A stretch of 64,000 nt of DNA from Sneathiella aquimaris (GTDB taxonomy: Bacteria > Pseudomonadota > Alphaproteobacteria > Sneathiellales > Sneathiellaceae), in contig NZ_CP112881.1 in NCBI RefSeq assembly GCF_026409565.1, positions 2,155,501 through 2,219,500 on the forward strand, read 5' to 3'. The notes beneath the pieces were generated by a model. The model ran no database searches. It was not told where the DNA came from and saw only the letters and a program-made list of their open reading frames with translations. This document shows, piece by piece, positions 7,757-17,072 of the stretch (position 1 is the stretch's first letter; every line of letters begins with the position of its first letter). The translations under genes and the position numbers were made by a program.

Positions 7757-9070
7757 CTAAAGGATTTCCACATTCATTTTTTCCAGTCTTCCCAGATTTT
7801 CTGGTGAAAACTTTACATTTAATACGGTTGCTTCTTCCTCTTCCATCCGTTCAACCACTGTTCCGTGTCGATAGATCCAGGAAAGCGAGGCGCCATCGTC
7901 ACTTGGAACCCGTACACTCAACAATTTTTGATTATGCGTGAGCTTTCGTTCAATGGCCGCATTAAAGACGTCAACCCCCATACCAGACACAGCCGACATC
8001 AGTATTTTATCGTCCTTGCGGTCAACTTCATTTTGAAGAAGGGTCATCGCGTCTTCGTCCAGAAGATCCACTTTATTCAGGACTTCCAGATAATGCTTCT
8101 TGTCGTCTGTATTAACGCCCAACCGTTTCAGGACGTCGAAAACGTCTTTTTTCTGGGCTTCTGTATCCGGATGCGTGATATCGCGGACATGAACCACCAG
8201 ATCGGCTTCCAAAACCTCTTCCAAAGTCGCGCGAAATGCCGCTACGAGCTCAGTGGGCAAGTCAGAAATAAACCCGACCGTATCAGACAGAATAACGGTT
8301 TGTCCGCCCGGTAGATCAATTTTGCGTAATGTCGGATCCAATGTCGCGAACAACAGATCTTTGGCAAAAACATCAGATTGCGTCAATCTGTTAAACAAAG
8401 TCGACTTACCCGCATTTGTATATCCCACAAGGGCGACAATCGGATAAGGTACCTTTTTCCGTTTTGAACGGTGTAGTTCGCGGGTTCTGACAACCGTTTC
8501 CAGTTGTTTTTTGATTTTTACGATCCGCTCGTCAATCAGGCGTCTGTCAATTTCCAACTGGGACTCGCCCGGCCCGCCAAGAAAACCAGCACCACCGCGC
8601 TGTCTCTCCAAATGGGTCCACGACCGCACCAAACGCGTACGCTGATACGATAGATGCGCAAGTTCAACCTGCAAGACACCTTCTTTGGTCTGCGCGCGAT
8701 CGCCAAAAATTTCCAGAATAAGGCCGGTGCGGTCGATCACTTTTGCATGTAACCGACGTTCCAGATTTCTTTGCTGAACTGGGGAAACAGACCGATCTAT
8801 GATAACAACATCGATGTCGTTATGCTTTACAAAATCGGCATATTCTTCAAGCTTGCCTTCACCGAAAAGAGTTCCCGGTTTAGGAGCCGCCAACGAAACG
8901 ACTTCTGAATGGATTACGTCCAGATTGATGGCGGCTGTCAGTGAAACTGCTTCAGCCAAGCATCCTTCAGGGTCCCTGATTTGATTCTTTTCCCCTTTTC
9001 GCAAAAAGGGATGCAGAACCAGCGACCGATCTCCTGAGCGCGGCGAAGTGCGCTCTGTTTCGTAATCCAT
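7757..9070 (-). CDS. hflX: Ribosome-associated GTPase HflX
   Basis: A 437-residue GTPase that splits stalled or stressed ribosomes. The N-terminal HflX domain includes LFGEGKLEEYADF (about 68-80), then a glycine-rich linker GGAGFLGGPGESQLE (159-173) and a coiled region, then the G domain with P-loop GYTNAGKS (216-223), ATLDPT switch I, DTVGFI and NKVDLL. It follows hfq by 44 bases on the same strand, the usual hfq-hflX pair. Length is normal. Confidence 0.96.
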   Translation of the reverse strand: MDYETERTSPRSGDRSLVLHPFLRKGEKNQIRDPEGCLAEAVSLTAAINLDVIHSEVVSLAAPKPGTLFGEGKLEEYADFVKHNDIDVVIIDRSVSPVQQRNLERRLHAKVIDRTGLILEIFGDRAQTKEGVLQVELAHLSYQRTRLVRSWTHLERQRGGAGFLGGPGESQLEIDRRLIDERIVKIKKQLETVVRTRELHRSKRKKVPYPIVALVGYTNAGKSTLFNRLTQSDVFAKDLLFATLDPTLRKIDLPGGQTVILSDTVGFISDLPTELVAAFRATLEEVLEADLVVHVRDITHPDTEAQKKDVFDVLKRLGVNTDDKKHYLEVLNKVDLLDEDAMTLLQNEVDRKDDKILMSAVSGMGVDVFNAAIERKLTHNQKLLSVRVPSDDGASLSWIYRHGTVVERMEEEEATVLNVKFSPENLGRLEKMNVEIL

Positions 9071-9114
9071 ATTTTCCTGTTCTAACTCTCTACCTGTCCT
9101 GATAAGACCAGTGC

Positions 9115-9354
9115 TTATTGAGCAGATGGATCATATAACTGCACCGGTGATGCAGGCATGACAGTAGAAATTGCATGTTTGTAAACAAGCTGTTCGTGCT
9201 TGTCACGGCGCAACGTTACACAAAAATTGTCAAACGCACTAATGGTACCTTGCAGCTTTACACCGTTGACTAAGAAAATGGTGACAGCAACGTTATTTTT
9301 GCGACACAAATTAAGGAACACGTCCTGTACGTTTAGCGATTTTTCAGAGGCCAT
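9115..9354 (-). CDS. hfq: RNA chaperone Hfq
   Basis: A 79-residue Sm-like protein that forms a hexamer and pairs small RNAs with mRNAs. Sm1 is [19 protein letters not shown] and Sm2 is [10 protein letters not shown], both canonical. The C-terminal tail is short, as in other alphaproteobacteria. It lies upstream of hflX, separated from the aminotransferase gene by about 210 AT-rich bases that probably carry its promoter. Confidence 0.97.
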   Translation of the reverse strand: MASEKSLNVQDVFLNLCRKNNVAVTIFLVNGVKLQGTISAFDNFCVTLRRDKHEQLVYKHAISTVMPASPVQLYDPSAQ

Positions 9355-9427
9355 TTTGCAGTCTCTTTCCTGATTATTCTAAAATTCTTTTTTTACACTT
9401 TAAGCTGACTATCAACTTTTTAAATTA

Positions 9428-9445
9428 GCCCTTTTATTGAAGGGC
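9428..9445. promoter_or_regulatory. Small hairpin between dat and hfq
   Basis: GCCCTT (9428-9433) and AAGGGC (9440-9445) form a 6-bp stem with a 6-base loop, about 75-90 bases ahead of the hfq ATG. On the minus strand the T-run precedes rather than follows the stem, so it is a poor terminator; it may be a leader structure. Weak. Confidence 0.25.
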
Positions 9446-9563
9446 AAAAAAGATCCCCTCAGATAAGGACTAAAACTGGAAAACACAAGTCTTTTAACCC
9501 CAAAAGAATAATAAAGTATTTTTAGCGACATAATAACAATTTATATCGTAACTCTATAAAAGA

Positions 9564-10415
9564 CTAATTTTCCATATATTCTTTAAAAACTGTGCGTAGA
9601 TTTGTAGCGATACTCCCTGGATTCCCATTGCCGATCACCACATCATCCACTTTTATAACAGGCTGAACATACGACGAACTGCTGGTAAGAAAGACCTCCC
9701 GTGCGTTCAGTAATTCTTCTTTGGAGAATGACCGCAGCTCAAACTTGATTTTGTTCTTCTCAAGAAGATCCAACAAAGCCGCCCGCGTAATGCCGGCCAA
9801 TATCGAATTGTTGGTCGGCCGCGTGATCAAGGTACCATCCTGATCAACAATCCAGGCATTGGTTGAGCTGCCTTCTGTCACCATACCGTCCTCGTCAACC
9901 TGAAATGCTTCATACGCCCCCTTCTCGACCGCTTCCTGCTTGGCCAGAATATTGGGCAGCAGTGACACCGACTTAATATCACAACGTTGCCAACGAATAT
10001 CCGGGACCGTAACAACGGCCACGCCTTCTTCCGCCTTGCGCGCCGATTTTTCCAACGATGTTTTCTTTGCGGTCATAACCAGCGATGGGAAGGCATCTGC
10101 CGGGAACGGATGATCCCGCGGCGCGACACCCCGCGTAACCTGCATATAAATCAACCCGGTTTCGACACCGTTTTTGCGCAAAACTTCCCGCATAACAAGT
10201 TCCATCGGCCGGCGTTTCATCGGCTCTTCGATCCGAAGTTCATTCATGCTCCGCCATAAACGGTCCAAATGACCGTCGGCATCAATCATTTTACCAGCAA
10301 TAATCGGAATCACTTCATAAACACCATCGGCAAATTGATACCCTCTGTCCTCAATATGAACGGAAGCATCTTTGTGAGGAACATATTGACCATTTACATA
10401 AGCAATTCGTGACAT
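9564..10415 (-). CDS. dat: D-amino-acid aminotransferase (class IV PLP enzyme)
   Basis: A 283-residue fold-type IV aminotransferase that interconverts D-alanine and D-glutamate, supplying cell-wall precursors. The PLP lysine is K148 in CDIKSVSLLPN; E181 in TEGSSTNAW and the phosphate-binding loops are conserved; EDRGYQFADGVYE (22-34) is characteristic of D-alanine transaminases rather than of branched-chain enzymes. It ends the trkA-trkH run, 13 bases after trkH's stop. An aminodeoxychorismate-lyase-like or R-selective amine activity cannot be excluded by sequence alone. Confidence 0.88.
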   Translation of the reverse strand: MSRIAYVNGQYVPHKDASVHIEDRGYQFADGVYEVIPIIAGKMIDADGHLDRLWRSMNELRIEEPMKRRPMELVMREVLRKNGVETGLIYMQVTRGVAPRDHPFPADAFPSLVMTAKKTSLEKSARKAEEGVAVVTVPDIRWQRCDIKSVSLLPNILAKQEAVEKGAYEAFQVDEDGMVTEGSSTNAWIVDQDGTLITRPTNNSILAGITRAALLDLLEKNKIKFELRSFSKEELLNAREVFLTSSSSYVQPVIKVDDVVIGNGNPGSIATNLRTVFKEYMEN

Positions 10416-10428
10416 AACGACACCTTAA

Positions 10429-11916
10429 TTAACGCCGCCACAGTGACGGACTAAAAAGAGCAAGGATAGTGAAAAATTCCAGTCTACCGACCAGCATAGC
10501 GATGCATAATAGGACCTTAGAGGCCGAGGGCAAGTCACTGTAGGACGTAAACTCGACGCCGGTTCCATCAGCACCTGCAACAAGCGGCGTGATTGCAGCG
10601 CCGGCATTCGCCAAATTTCCAACGGCGAGCGCAGAAGCTGCCTGAAAATCAAGGCCTGTTAAAGCAAGAGCCAAAGAAATAAAGGCGATTGAAAAGCAAT
10701 ATAGTGTAAAAAAGCCCCAGGCCGACAAAACATTTTCCTGAGTGATTTTGTTTTTCCCGTATTGCAACGTAATCACTGCCGTGGGATAGCTCAGACGTTT
10801 GACTTCGGCCACCCCCTGCTTAAACAGCATAATGGCCCGCATCAGCTTTATACCGCCAGTGGTCGACCCAGTTGATCCCCCGATGCTCATCAGGAAAAAC
10901 ATCAGGAAAACAACACCAACAGGCCAGAAAAATTCACCAGATTCAGAGATCGGCGCTAATGTATAGCCAGTCGTCGTAAGGGCAGAAACCGTATTGAATA
11001 CGGCATAGCGAACAGTCAAAAGCATCGGCATATCTGTCTCAAATGACAGTAAGATGCCCATCCCGGCGGTACTGACCAACAATAAATAGATCAGATATCG
11101 ATATTCAGGATTTTGAAAATATATGCGCCGCTCGCCGTTGAAAAATGCCCAATGCAAACTGAAACTAATGGCCCCGATAATCATGAAAACAATCAGCGTA
11201 AGTTCAGTAAAGCGATTACCAAACAGCTCCAACCCATGATCCGTGACCGTAAAGCCACCTGTCGACAAGGTTCCAAATCCGTAACATAGGGCGTAGAACG
11301 GGTCCATCCCTGACAGCCACAGAAAAACAATACAGATTGCGGTCAATAACGCATAAATCTGCAAAATGGAAAGCACACCAAACCGTATTCGCCTTGAGAG
11401 ACGCCGGCGGGTACTTCTGGCAATGGCCCGGTTGAGCGGTGTATTCCCCGGCATGTTAAAGGCAGATGACAATGTTGAGACAAGAATAATCAAGGCAAAT
11501 CCCCCGACCCATTGTATCAACGAACGCCATAGTAAAATTCCGCGCGGCTGATCATCCAGATTATCAACTACCGAAGCGCCATTGGTTGTAAATCCGGAAA
11601 GTGCTTCAAAATATGCATCCAACGGATTGGCAACCGCTTCGCCGAGATATAAGGGGATCGCGGCAAAGGCGGGCACAACGGTCCAGATCAAAAACGCCGT
11701 GAGATATGTTTCCCGGCTGTTCAGTCTGGGCGTTTCCATCCGATTGGCCAAAATCAGGCCGCCCCCCAAAAAACAGGTTCCAATCGCCGTGACAAAAAAA
11801 GCGGCCGCGACAGTCATATCCTGATCCGATGCCGCGTAGACACTGGGAACCAGCATCAACACTGCTAGCATTGACAGGAACCAACCCAAAATTGTCAAGA
11901 CGGGAGCAAGTAACAT
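10429..11916 (-). CDS. trkH: Trk potassium uptake protein, membrane subunit TrkH
   Basis: A 495-residue K+ channel-like transporter of the inner membrane with about ten to twelve membrane helices. The four pore-loop filters can be seen in order: GFTTNGAS, TLSTGGFT, ALTTTGYT and NLANAGAA; IGGSTGSTTGGIK precedes the gating region. The fourth filter (NAG) is the most divergent, as usual. It starts 3 bases after the trkA stop, so the channel and its nucleotide-binding regulator are co-translated. Confidence 0.96.
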   Translation of the reverse strand: MLLAPVLTILGWFLSMLAVLMLVPSVYAASDQDMTVAAAFFVTAIGTCFLGGGLILANRMETPRLNSRETYLTAFLIWTVVPAFAAIPLYLGEAVANPLDAYFEALSGFTTNGASVVDNLDDQPRGILLWRSLIQWVGGFALIILVSTLSSAFNMPGNTPLNRAIARSTRRRLSRRIRFGVLSILQIYALLTAICIVFLWLSGMDPFYALCYGFGTLSTGGFTVTDHGLELFGNRFTELTLIVFMIIGAISFSLHWAFFNGERRIYFQNPEYRYLIYLLLVSTAGMGILLSFETDMPMLLTVRYAVFNTVSALTTTGYTLAPISESGEFFWPVGVVFLMFFLMSIGGSTGSTTGGIKLMRAIMLFKQGVAEVKRLSYPTAVITLQYGKNKITQENVLSAWGFFTLYCFSIAFISLALALTGLDFQAASALAVGNLANAGAAITPLVAGADGTGVEFTSYSDLPSASKVLLCIAMLVGRLEFFTILALFSPSLWRR

Positions 11917-11919
11917 GGA

Positions 11920-13296
11920 TCAGAAGAATTCCAGGCTGACAGAGAACATTTCTTCTACTTTGCGAACGGCATTGCTCAATGCGAAGATCACCACACGGTC
12001 ATTTGGTTTGATAACGGTCTTCCCGCGGGGAATAATGACCGAATTCTCCCTCATAATGGCCCCGATAATGGTTCCTTTTGGCAATTTTATATTTCGAAGT
12101 TCCTTACCAACAAGCTTCGAGGTTTCAAGAGCCTCCCCTTCCACCACTTCCGCAGCGCCATCCTGAAATGAATGCAGGCCCCGAATACGGCCCCGGCGAA
12201 CATGGCGCAGTATTTCAGAAACAGTAGTAGCTCGCGGATCAACAACAACATCCACGCCCAGCGACGTCATCAAACGGGTAAAAACAGGATTATTGATCAA
12301 AGTGATAGAAGTTTCACTGCCCTGCCCTTTGGCCAGCAGAGACGACAGAATATTTACTTCATCATCATTGGTCAGCGCGACAATCGTTTCGGCTTTACGT
12401 ACATTTGCTTCTGTCAGAATATCCGGGTCCAACGCGTCGCCGTTCAAAACAATTGTATTTTCCAACTGATCCTGAATAAATTCGGCCCGCTTTTTATTGG
12501 ACTCGATCAGTTTAAGAGACACATTTTTCATATCCCGCTGGATGGATTGCGCGAGATGCAACCCGATATTACCACCCCCGACAATAACAACATTCCGCGC
12601 TTCCTGTTCTTCGTGTCCGAACAGCGGCATAGCACGCGCAACATGTGTCACATCGGCCGCGAAATACACTTCGTCACCCGGGAACATCTGATCATCAGAG
12701 GTCGGTACTGTCATCCGGCCTTCTCGATAAATACCGACAACGACGATATTCAGATCCGGAAACAGTTCGGTCAATTGCCGCAGCGGCGTATTAACGATCG
12801 GACAACTTTCGTCCAGGCGAACGCCAATAACCTGTACCAAACCATCGGCAAAGGAAACCGTATCGAATGCGCCGGGGACTTTCAGGCGGCGGGCAATTGC
12901 CTCAGCCACTTCAACTTCAGGAGAGATGATAACATCGATCGGTAAGTGGTCCCGACTGTATAAATCAGACCAAATAGGAGCCAGATATTGTTGCGCACGA
13001 ATACGCGCCACTTTTTTTGGAACATCGAAAAGAGAATGCGCGACCTGACAGGCGACCATATTGACCTCGTCACTATGGGTCACCGCGATCAGCATATCCG
13101 CGTCCCGCGCCCCTGCATTTTCCAAAATATCTGGGTGAGAGGCATGTCCAACCATGGCCCTTACATCCAATTCATCCCCAATTTTACGGACCAATTCAAC
13201 ATTTTGATCAACAAGGGTAACATCGTTCCCTTCACGCGCGAGCTGACGGGCGATATTTGAACCCACCTGCCCGGCACCGCATACAATAACCTGCAT
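11920..13296 (-). CDS. trkA: Trk system regulatory subunit TrkA
   Basis: A 458-residue cytosolic NAD(H)/ATP-binding gate of TrkH. It has two RCK-N Rossmann folds, starting with VIVCGAGQVGSNIARQL (3-19) and, in the second half, VVIVGGGNIGLHLAQ, each followed by an RCK-C domain. It follows ntrX by 28 bases, so K+ uptake is in the same probable transcription unit as the NtrYX two-component system. Confidence 0.96.
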   Translation of the reverse strand: MQVIVCGAGQVGSNIARQLAREGNDVTLVDQNVELVRKIGDELDVRAMVGHASHPDILENAGARDADMLIAVTHSDEVNMVACQVAHSLFDVPKKVARIRAQQYLAPIWSDLYSRDHLPIDVIISPEVEVAEAIARRLKVPGAFDTVSFADGLVQVIGVRLDESCPIVNTPLRQLTELFPDLNIVVVGIYREGRMTVPTSDDQMFPGDEVYFAADVTHVARAMPLFGHEEQEARNVVIVGGGNIGLHLAQSIQRDMKNVSLKLIESNKKRAEFIQDQLENTIVLNGDALDPDILTEANVRKAETIVALTNDDEVNILSSLLAKGQGSETSITLINNPVFTRLMTSLGVDVVVDPRATTVSEILRHVRRGRIRGLHSFQDGAAEVVEGEALETSKLVGKELRNIKLPKGTIIGAIMRENSVIIPRGKTVIKPNDRVVIFALSNAVRKVEEMFSVSLEFF

Positions 13297-13324
13297 ACTG
13301 GTCTGGCCTCCGCCTTGTATGAAC

Positions 13325-14731
13325 CTACTCTGGTTCTTTTACCCGTTCACTGTTGTGAATGCCAAGGGATTTAAGTTTTCGGTGCAATGCAGAGCGTTCC
13401 ATTCCAACAAAGGAGGCCGTTCTGGAAATATTTCCACCAAACCGATTGACCTGTGCTTCCAGATACTCTTTTTCAAATCTCTCGCGTGCATCCCTAAGCG
13501 GGAGTGTCATGATTTCAGTACTGTCTTTTTGCCCGCTCATCACCGATTGAGCCGCACCGGCATCCGCCGGGATCATATCCGCGGTGATCGGCGCGTTTTT
13601 CTCACCCGTCGCCAAAATCATGATCTGTTCAATCACGTTTTTAAGCTGGCGAACGTTGCCCGGCCAATTTGAGGCCTGAAGGGTAGCGATGGCATCTTCA
13701 CCGATCTTACGGACAGGGAGCCCTGCACTTTTGGCAAATCGTTCAATAAAATACCGTGCCAGCGGCGCAATATCCTCCAAACGTTCCCTCAATGGCGGGA
13801 TGGCTAACGGTACCACGCTCAAACGATGGAAAAGATCTTCTCGCAATCGGCCATTTTCCATGGCTTCCTTCAAGTCCTGGCTCGAGGATGAGATCACTCT
13901 TACATCTACTTTGACTTTCTCGCTTCCCCCGACCCGCTGGAAGGATTGCTCGACAAGGACACGCAGGATCTTACCCTGCGTTTCGAGTGGCATATCTGCA
14001 ATTTCATCCAGGAAAATAGTGCCGCCATGGGCCTGTTCCAGCAATCCGCGACGCGCGCCTTTCGCTGAATTCATACGACCTTCCTCGACACCAAACAATT
14101 GAATTTCAAGAAGCTCCGGGGCCATGGTGGCCGCATTCATCGCGACGAAAGGCCTGTCGCTGCGCAGCGAATTCGTATGGATCATGCGCGCGACAACTTC
14201 TTTACCCGATCCGGACGGCCCGGTAATCATCACCCGACTATTGGTCGGCGCAACACGTTGAATGGATTGCTCTAATTGTACCATCACGTTAGATCGGCAG
14301 ATCAATTCGTCTACAAATTCGCCCGCTTTCTGTCTTAATTCCTGTACTTCCCGTCGAAGGCGCGAGGCTTCCAGAGCCCGCTCTACGACTTGCATCAGAC
14401 GTTCTGCTTTAAACGGCTTTTCAATGAAATCATACGCACCCATTTTAATGGTGTTAACGGCTGTTTCAATATTGCCATGTCCCGAAATCATGATCACCGG
14501 CAACTCGACTGCGACTTTCTTTATTTCCTGAAGGATCTCAATGCCGTCCAGCTTGCTTCCGCGCAACCAAATGTCAAGAATAACCAGACTGGGGCGCCTG
14601 TTCGCAATTTCTGCCATACATTCGTCACTGTTGGCCGCTTCCCGCGTTTCAAACCCCTCATCCTCAAGAACCCCGGCAATAAGGTCTCGAATATCAGCTT
14701 CATCATCGATAATTAGGATATCAGCAGACAT
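13325..14731 (-). CDS. ntrX: Response regulator NtrX
   Basis: A 468-residue regulator paired with NtrY. The receiver domain has D10, D53 (in LVILDIWLRG) and the FIEKPF lysine; the AAA+ domain has Walker A GPSGSGKE and Walker B FLDEIADMP; the C-terminal Fis-type helix-turn-helix includes ISRTASFVGMERSALHRKL. The sigma54-contacting GAFTGA loop is absent: the corresponding segment reads GRMNSAKGARRG. This is a known trait of alphaproteobacterial NtrX and suggests it does not activate sigma54 polymerase in the classical way. Its ATG lies two bases after the ntrY stop. Confidence 0.94.
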   Translation of the reverse strand: MSADILIIDDEADIRDLIAGVLEDEGFETREAANSDECMAEIANRRPSLVILDIWLRGSKLDGIEILQEIKKVAVELPVIMISGHGNIETAVNTIKMGAYDFIEKPFKAERLMQVVERALEASRLRREVQELRQKAGEFVDELICRSNVMVQLEQSIQRVAPTNSRVMITGPSGSGKEVVARMIHTNSLRSDRPFVAMNAATMAPELLEIQLFGVEEGRMNSAKGARRGLLEQAHGGTIFLDEIADMPLETQGKILRVLVEQSFQRVGGSEKVKVDVRVISSSSQDLKEAMENGRLREDLFHRLSVVPLAIPPLRERLEDIAPLARYFIERFAKSAGLPVRKIGEDAIATLQASNWPGNVRQLKNVIEQIMILATGEKNAPITADMIPADAGAAQSVMSGQKDSTEIMTLPLRDARERFEKEYLEAQVNRFGGNISRTASFVGMERSALHRKLKSLGIHNSERVKEPE

Positions 14732-14733
14732 GA

Positions 14734-16959
14734 CTAGCTATTCCCTGTTTTAAGCATTTTTGTTTCTTCGATTTCTATTTTAAAAAACATGATCTGAACT
14801 TTCGCGCCGGGACCGTCATCGGCATCCATTAAAGCAAGAGATCCGCCATGTTCTTCCATTATTTTATTGACAATTGCCAAGCCCAGACCCGTTCCCTTTT
14901 CCCGATGAGTGACATATGGCTCTGTCAGCCTAGCCCTGTTTTCATTGGGTAATCCGCGGCCGTTGTCTGTGATTTCCACCACAAGCTGAGTATCATTTTC
15001 AATCATGCTGATCCCGATATGCCCGCGTTCCAAAGTAGCAGGATCACCGTCGCGCCCTTCGATACTATCGGCCGCATTCTGAAGGATATTGGTAAACACC
15101 CGTGTAATTTGCGGCGTATCCAGCTGACATAGAGATTCAGATAATTCTCCGTTGATCACATAATCGATCTCGGGATGCGCGACCTTCTGAAGGAAAACCG
15201 CTTCTTCCAGAATAATATTCAATTTTTCCGGCCTGAAACTGGGCGCTGGCATACGTGCAAAAGAGGAAAACTCATCGACCATTTGTCCGATGTCACCAAC
15301 CTGCCGGATAATTGTGTCCGTGCACTTATGGAAAGTTTCAATGTCCGTTTCGATCTGCTTGCCATACTTCCTTTTTATCCGTTCCGCAGATAATTGGATC
15401 GGGGTCAGCGGATTTTTAATTTCATGGGCAATTCGGCGGGCAATATCACCCCAAGCCGCCATTCGTTGGGCCGACACAAGCTCTGTAATCTCGTCCATCG
15501 TGACAACAAAACCCTGAACCCCCATTTCCGAAATTTCCGCGGCAATCCGCACCAGCAGATGCCGGTGAACAGACGTGGTTTGAAGATTGATTTGCGCTTG
15601 GGCAATCCGAAATGGTTTTTCCCGGACTTCATCCAGAAGATCCGCAAACTGAGGCACGACATCTTTTAGTGGACGGCCAATCATGTCACTGGTCTCGATC
15701 TCGATCAGCTTACCCGCGGTCCGATTGGGAAGCGTAATATTACCACTCACATCCAGTCCGATCACACCCGCGGAGACGCCAGACAGAACAGTTTCAGTAA
15801 AACGTCGGCGTTCATCAAGCTGTGTATTTGTTTTTTCAAGTTCCAGATGCTGGCTCGAAAGCTCGCGCGTCATGTTGTTAAACGATTTTGCTAGAATGGC
15901 CATTTCATCATAAGCGGCATTCTCGTCAACTTTTGTATCCAGATCTCCGGTACTGACCCGCTCTGCTGCGTTGACCAATCCTTCGATGGGCCCCACCAGG
16001 CGGGATGCAATCGCCAAACCGAACCAAACTGCAGCCAGCACCACCATCATCGAGATAATGATAAAAATTGCTGCGAATTGGAGCTGAATACCGAATCCTT
16101 CGTCCTGAAGCCGTTTATAGTCTTTGGAGGCCTCTCTGGTGCGTTCCATATGCTCCAGCACGCGGGGCTCAATATAACGCGCGACATACAGATACCCATC
16201 GAAAAGCCGGTCCAGCCTAACAAGCGCCCGAACCCGGTCATCCGTATCACTGGTTGAAATGACAACATCATTAACCGCAGCCTCTTCCAACATTTCAGCA
16301 GGAATTTGCTCAAAGTCGGCAACAAAACTTAAATCCGATTGGGCAATCACCCGCTTTGTCCCATCAAACACAACAGCTTCACTCAAATTACGGGCGAAAA
16401 CCTGATCGGTCAGGAAAACATTAAAGCGTTCGCGGTCATTCAATGCCGCGATAGGAACCCTGTTAATACTGGCCGCCATACTTAATACGTCAGCGCGAAT
16501 TGTCTGGATATGTTCCTTGATATAGGCTTCAGCGACGGCTAAAGATTCAGAAACGGCGATATTGACCGGTTCAGAAAAGTGTTTTTGAAAATAAATATTG
16601 AAAAACAGGGCCGAAAACATCGCAACCATGATGGCGGGGGCAACAGCAATCAACGCAAACAGCTTCACCACCCTGCGATGCATGTTGCTGCCAGCCTTGC
16701 CAATGCGGTTTTTTCGCCACATTCGAATAATTCGGTGACTGACGATCGCGGTCAGCAACATCAGGATCACCAGATCGACCAGCACCAGAACGCGGGTGAT
16801 GTAAACATCGTCACCGGCGAGTGACCCATAGGTCGCAATCCCACTCGCAATGGCAAGTAATGCCACAACAAAAGACGTTTTTGGACCAAGTCCAATCTTC
16901 CGTGACCACCGCGTAAAAGAAAAGCGTGGTTTGGATGCAACTTGCTGTGTCTGTGTCAC
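14734..16959 (-). CDS. ntrY: Membrane sensor histidine kinase NtrY
   Basis: A 741-residue kinase partnering NtrX. Three membrane helices lie near the N-terminus (about 28-50, 55-75, 95-120), then a periplasmic domain, a fourth helix near 290-310, a HAMP (SRLVGPIEGLVNAAERV), a PAS domain, HisKA with IAHEIKNPLTP (His512) and a HATPase with DNGRGLP and GTGLGLAIVNKIMEEHGG. The start is GTG at 16959, supported by a run of six G about five bases ahead. It probably senses a nitrogen or redox signal; the ligand is unknown. Confidence 0.94.
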   Translation of the reverse strand: MTQTQQVASKPRFSFTRWSRKIGLGPKTSFVVALLAIASGIATYGSLAGDDVYITRVLVLVDLVILMLLTAIVSHRIIRMWRKNRIGKAGSNMHRRVVKLFALIAVAPAIMVAMFSALFFNIYFQKHFSEPVNIAVSESLAVAEAYIKEHIQTIRADVLSMAASINRVPIAALNDRERFNVFLTDQVFARNLSEAVVFDGTKRVIAQSDLSFVADFEQIPAEMLEEAAVNDVVISTSDTDDRVRALVRLDRLFDGYLYVARYIEPRVLEHMERTREASKDYKRLQDEGFGIQLQFAAIFIIISMMVVLAAVWFGLAIASRLVGPIEGLVNAAERVSTGDLDTKVDENAAYDEMAILAKSFNNMTRELSSQHLELEKTNTQLDERRRFTETVLSGVSAGVIGLDVSGNITLPNRTAGKLIEIETSDMIGRPLKDVVPQFADLLDEVREKPFRIAQAQINLQTTSVHRHLLVRIAAEISEMGVQGFVVTMDEITELVSAQRMAAWGDIARRIAHEIKNPLTPIQLSAERIKRKYGKQIETDIETFHKCTDTIIRQVGDIGQMVDEFSSFARMPAPSFRPEKLNIILEEAVFLQKVAHPEIDYVINGELSESLCQLDTPQITRVFTNILQNAADSIEGRDGDPATLERGHIGISMIENDTQLVVEITDNGRGLPNENRARLTEPYVTHREKGTGLGLAIVNKIMEEHGGSLALMDADDGPGAKVQIMFFKIEIEETKMLKTGNS

Positions 16960-17072
16960 TTGTTCCCCCCGAAACAGTGATCTGACACGTTTGCAGATCG
17001 TTTAATAATCAGTCCCCACCGAATAGTTCAGGCGAAAATTAAGGATCTTCGCCACCCTGTTGCATTAAAGCA

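Noticed and set aside
9428-9445. Terminator between dat and hfq
   Set aside because: The stem is only six pairs and the T-run is on the wrong side for minus-strand transcription; listed only as a small hairpin.
12172-12945. 257-codon plus-strand frame opposite trkA
   Set aside because: It is antisense to both RCK domains of TrkA and shows no domain of its own.
13325-14731. NtrX as a broken NtrC-type activator
   Set aside because: Loss of GAFTGA is characteristic of alphaproteobacterial NtrX, and all other motifs are intact, so it is not a pseudogene.
16978-17000. GATCTG/CAGATC inverted repeat between ntrC and ntrY
   Set aside because: Six-base arms with a nine-base loop and no T-run are expected by chance.
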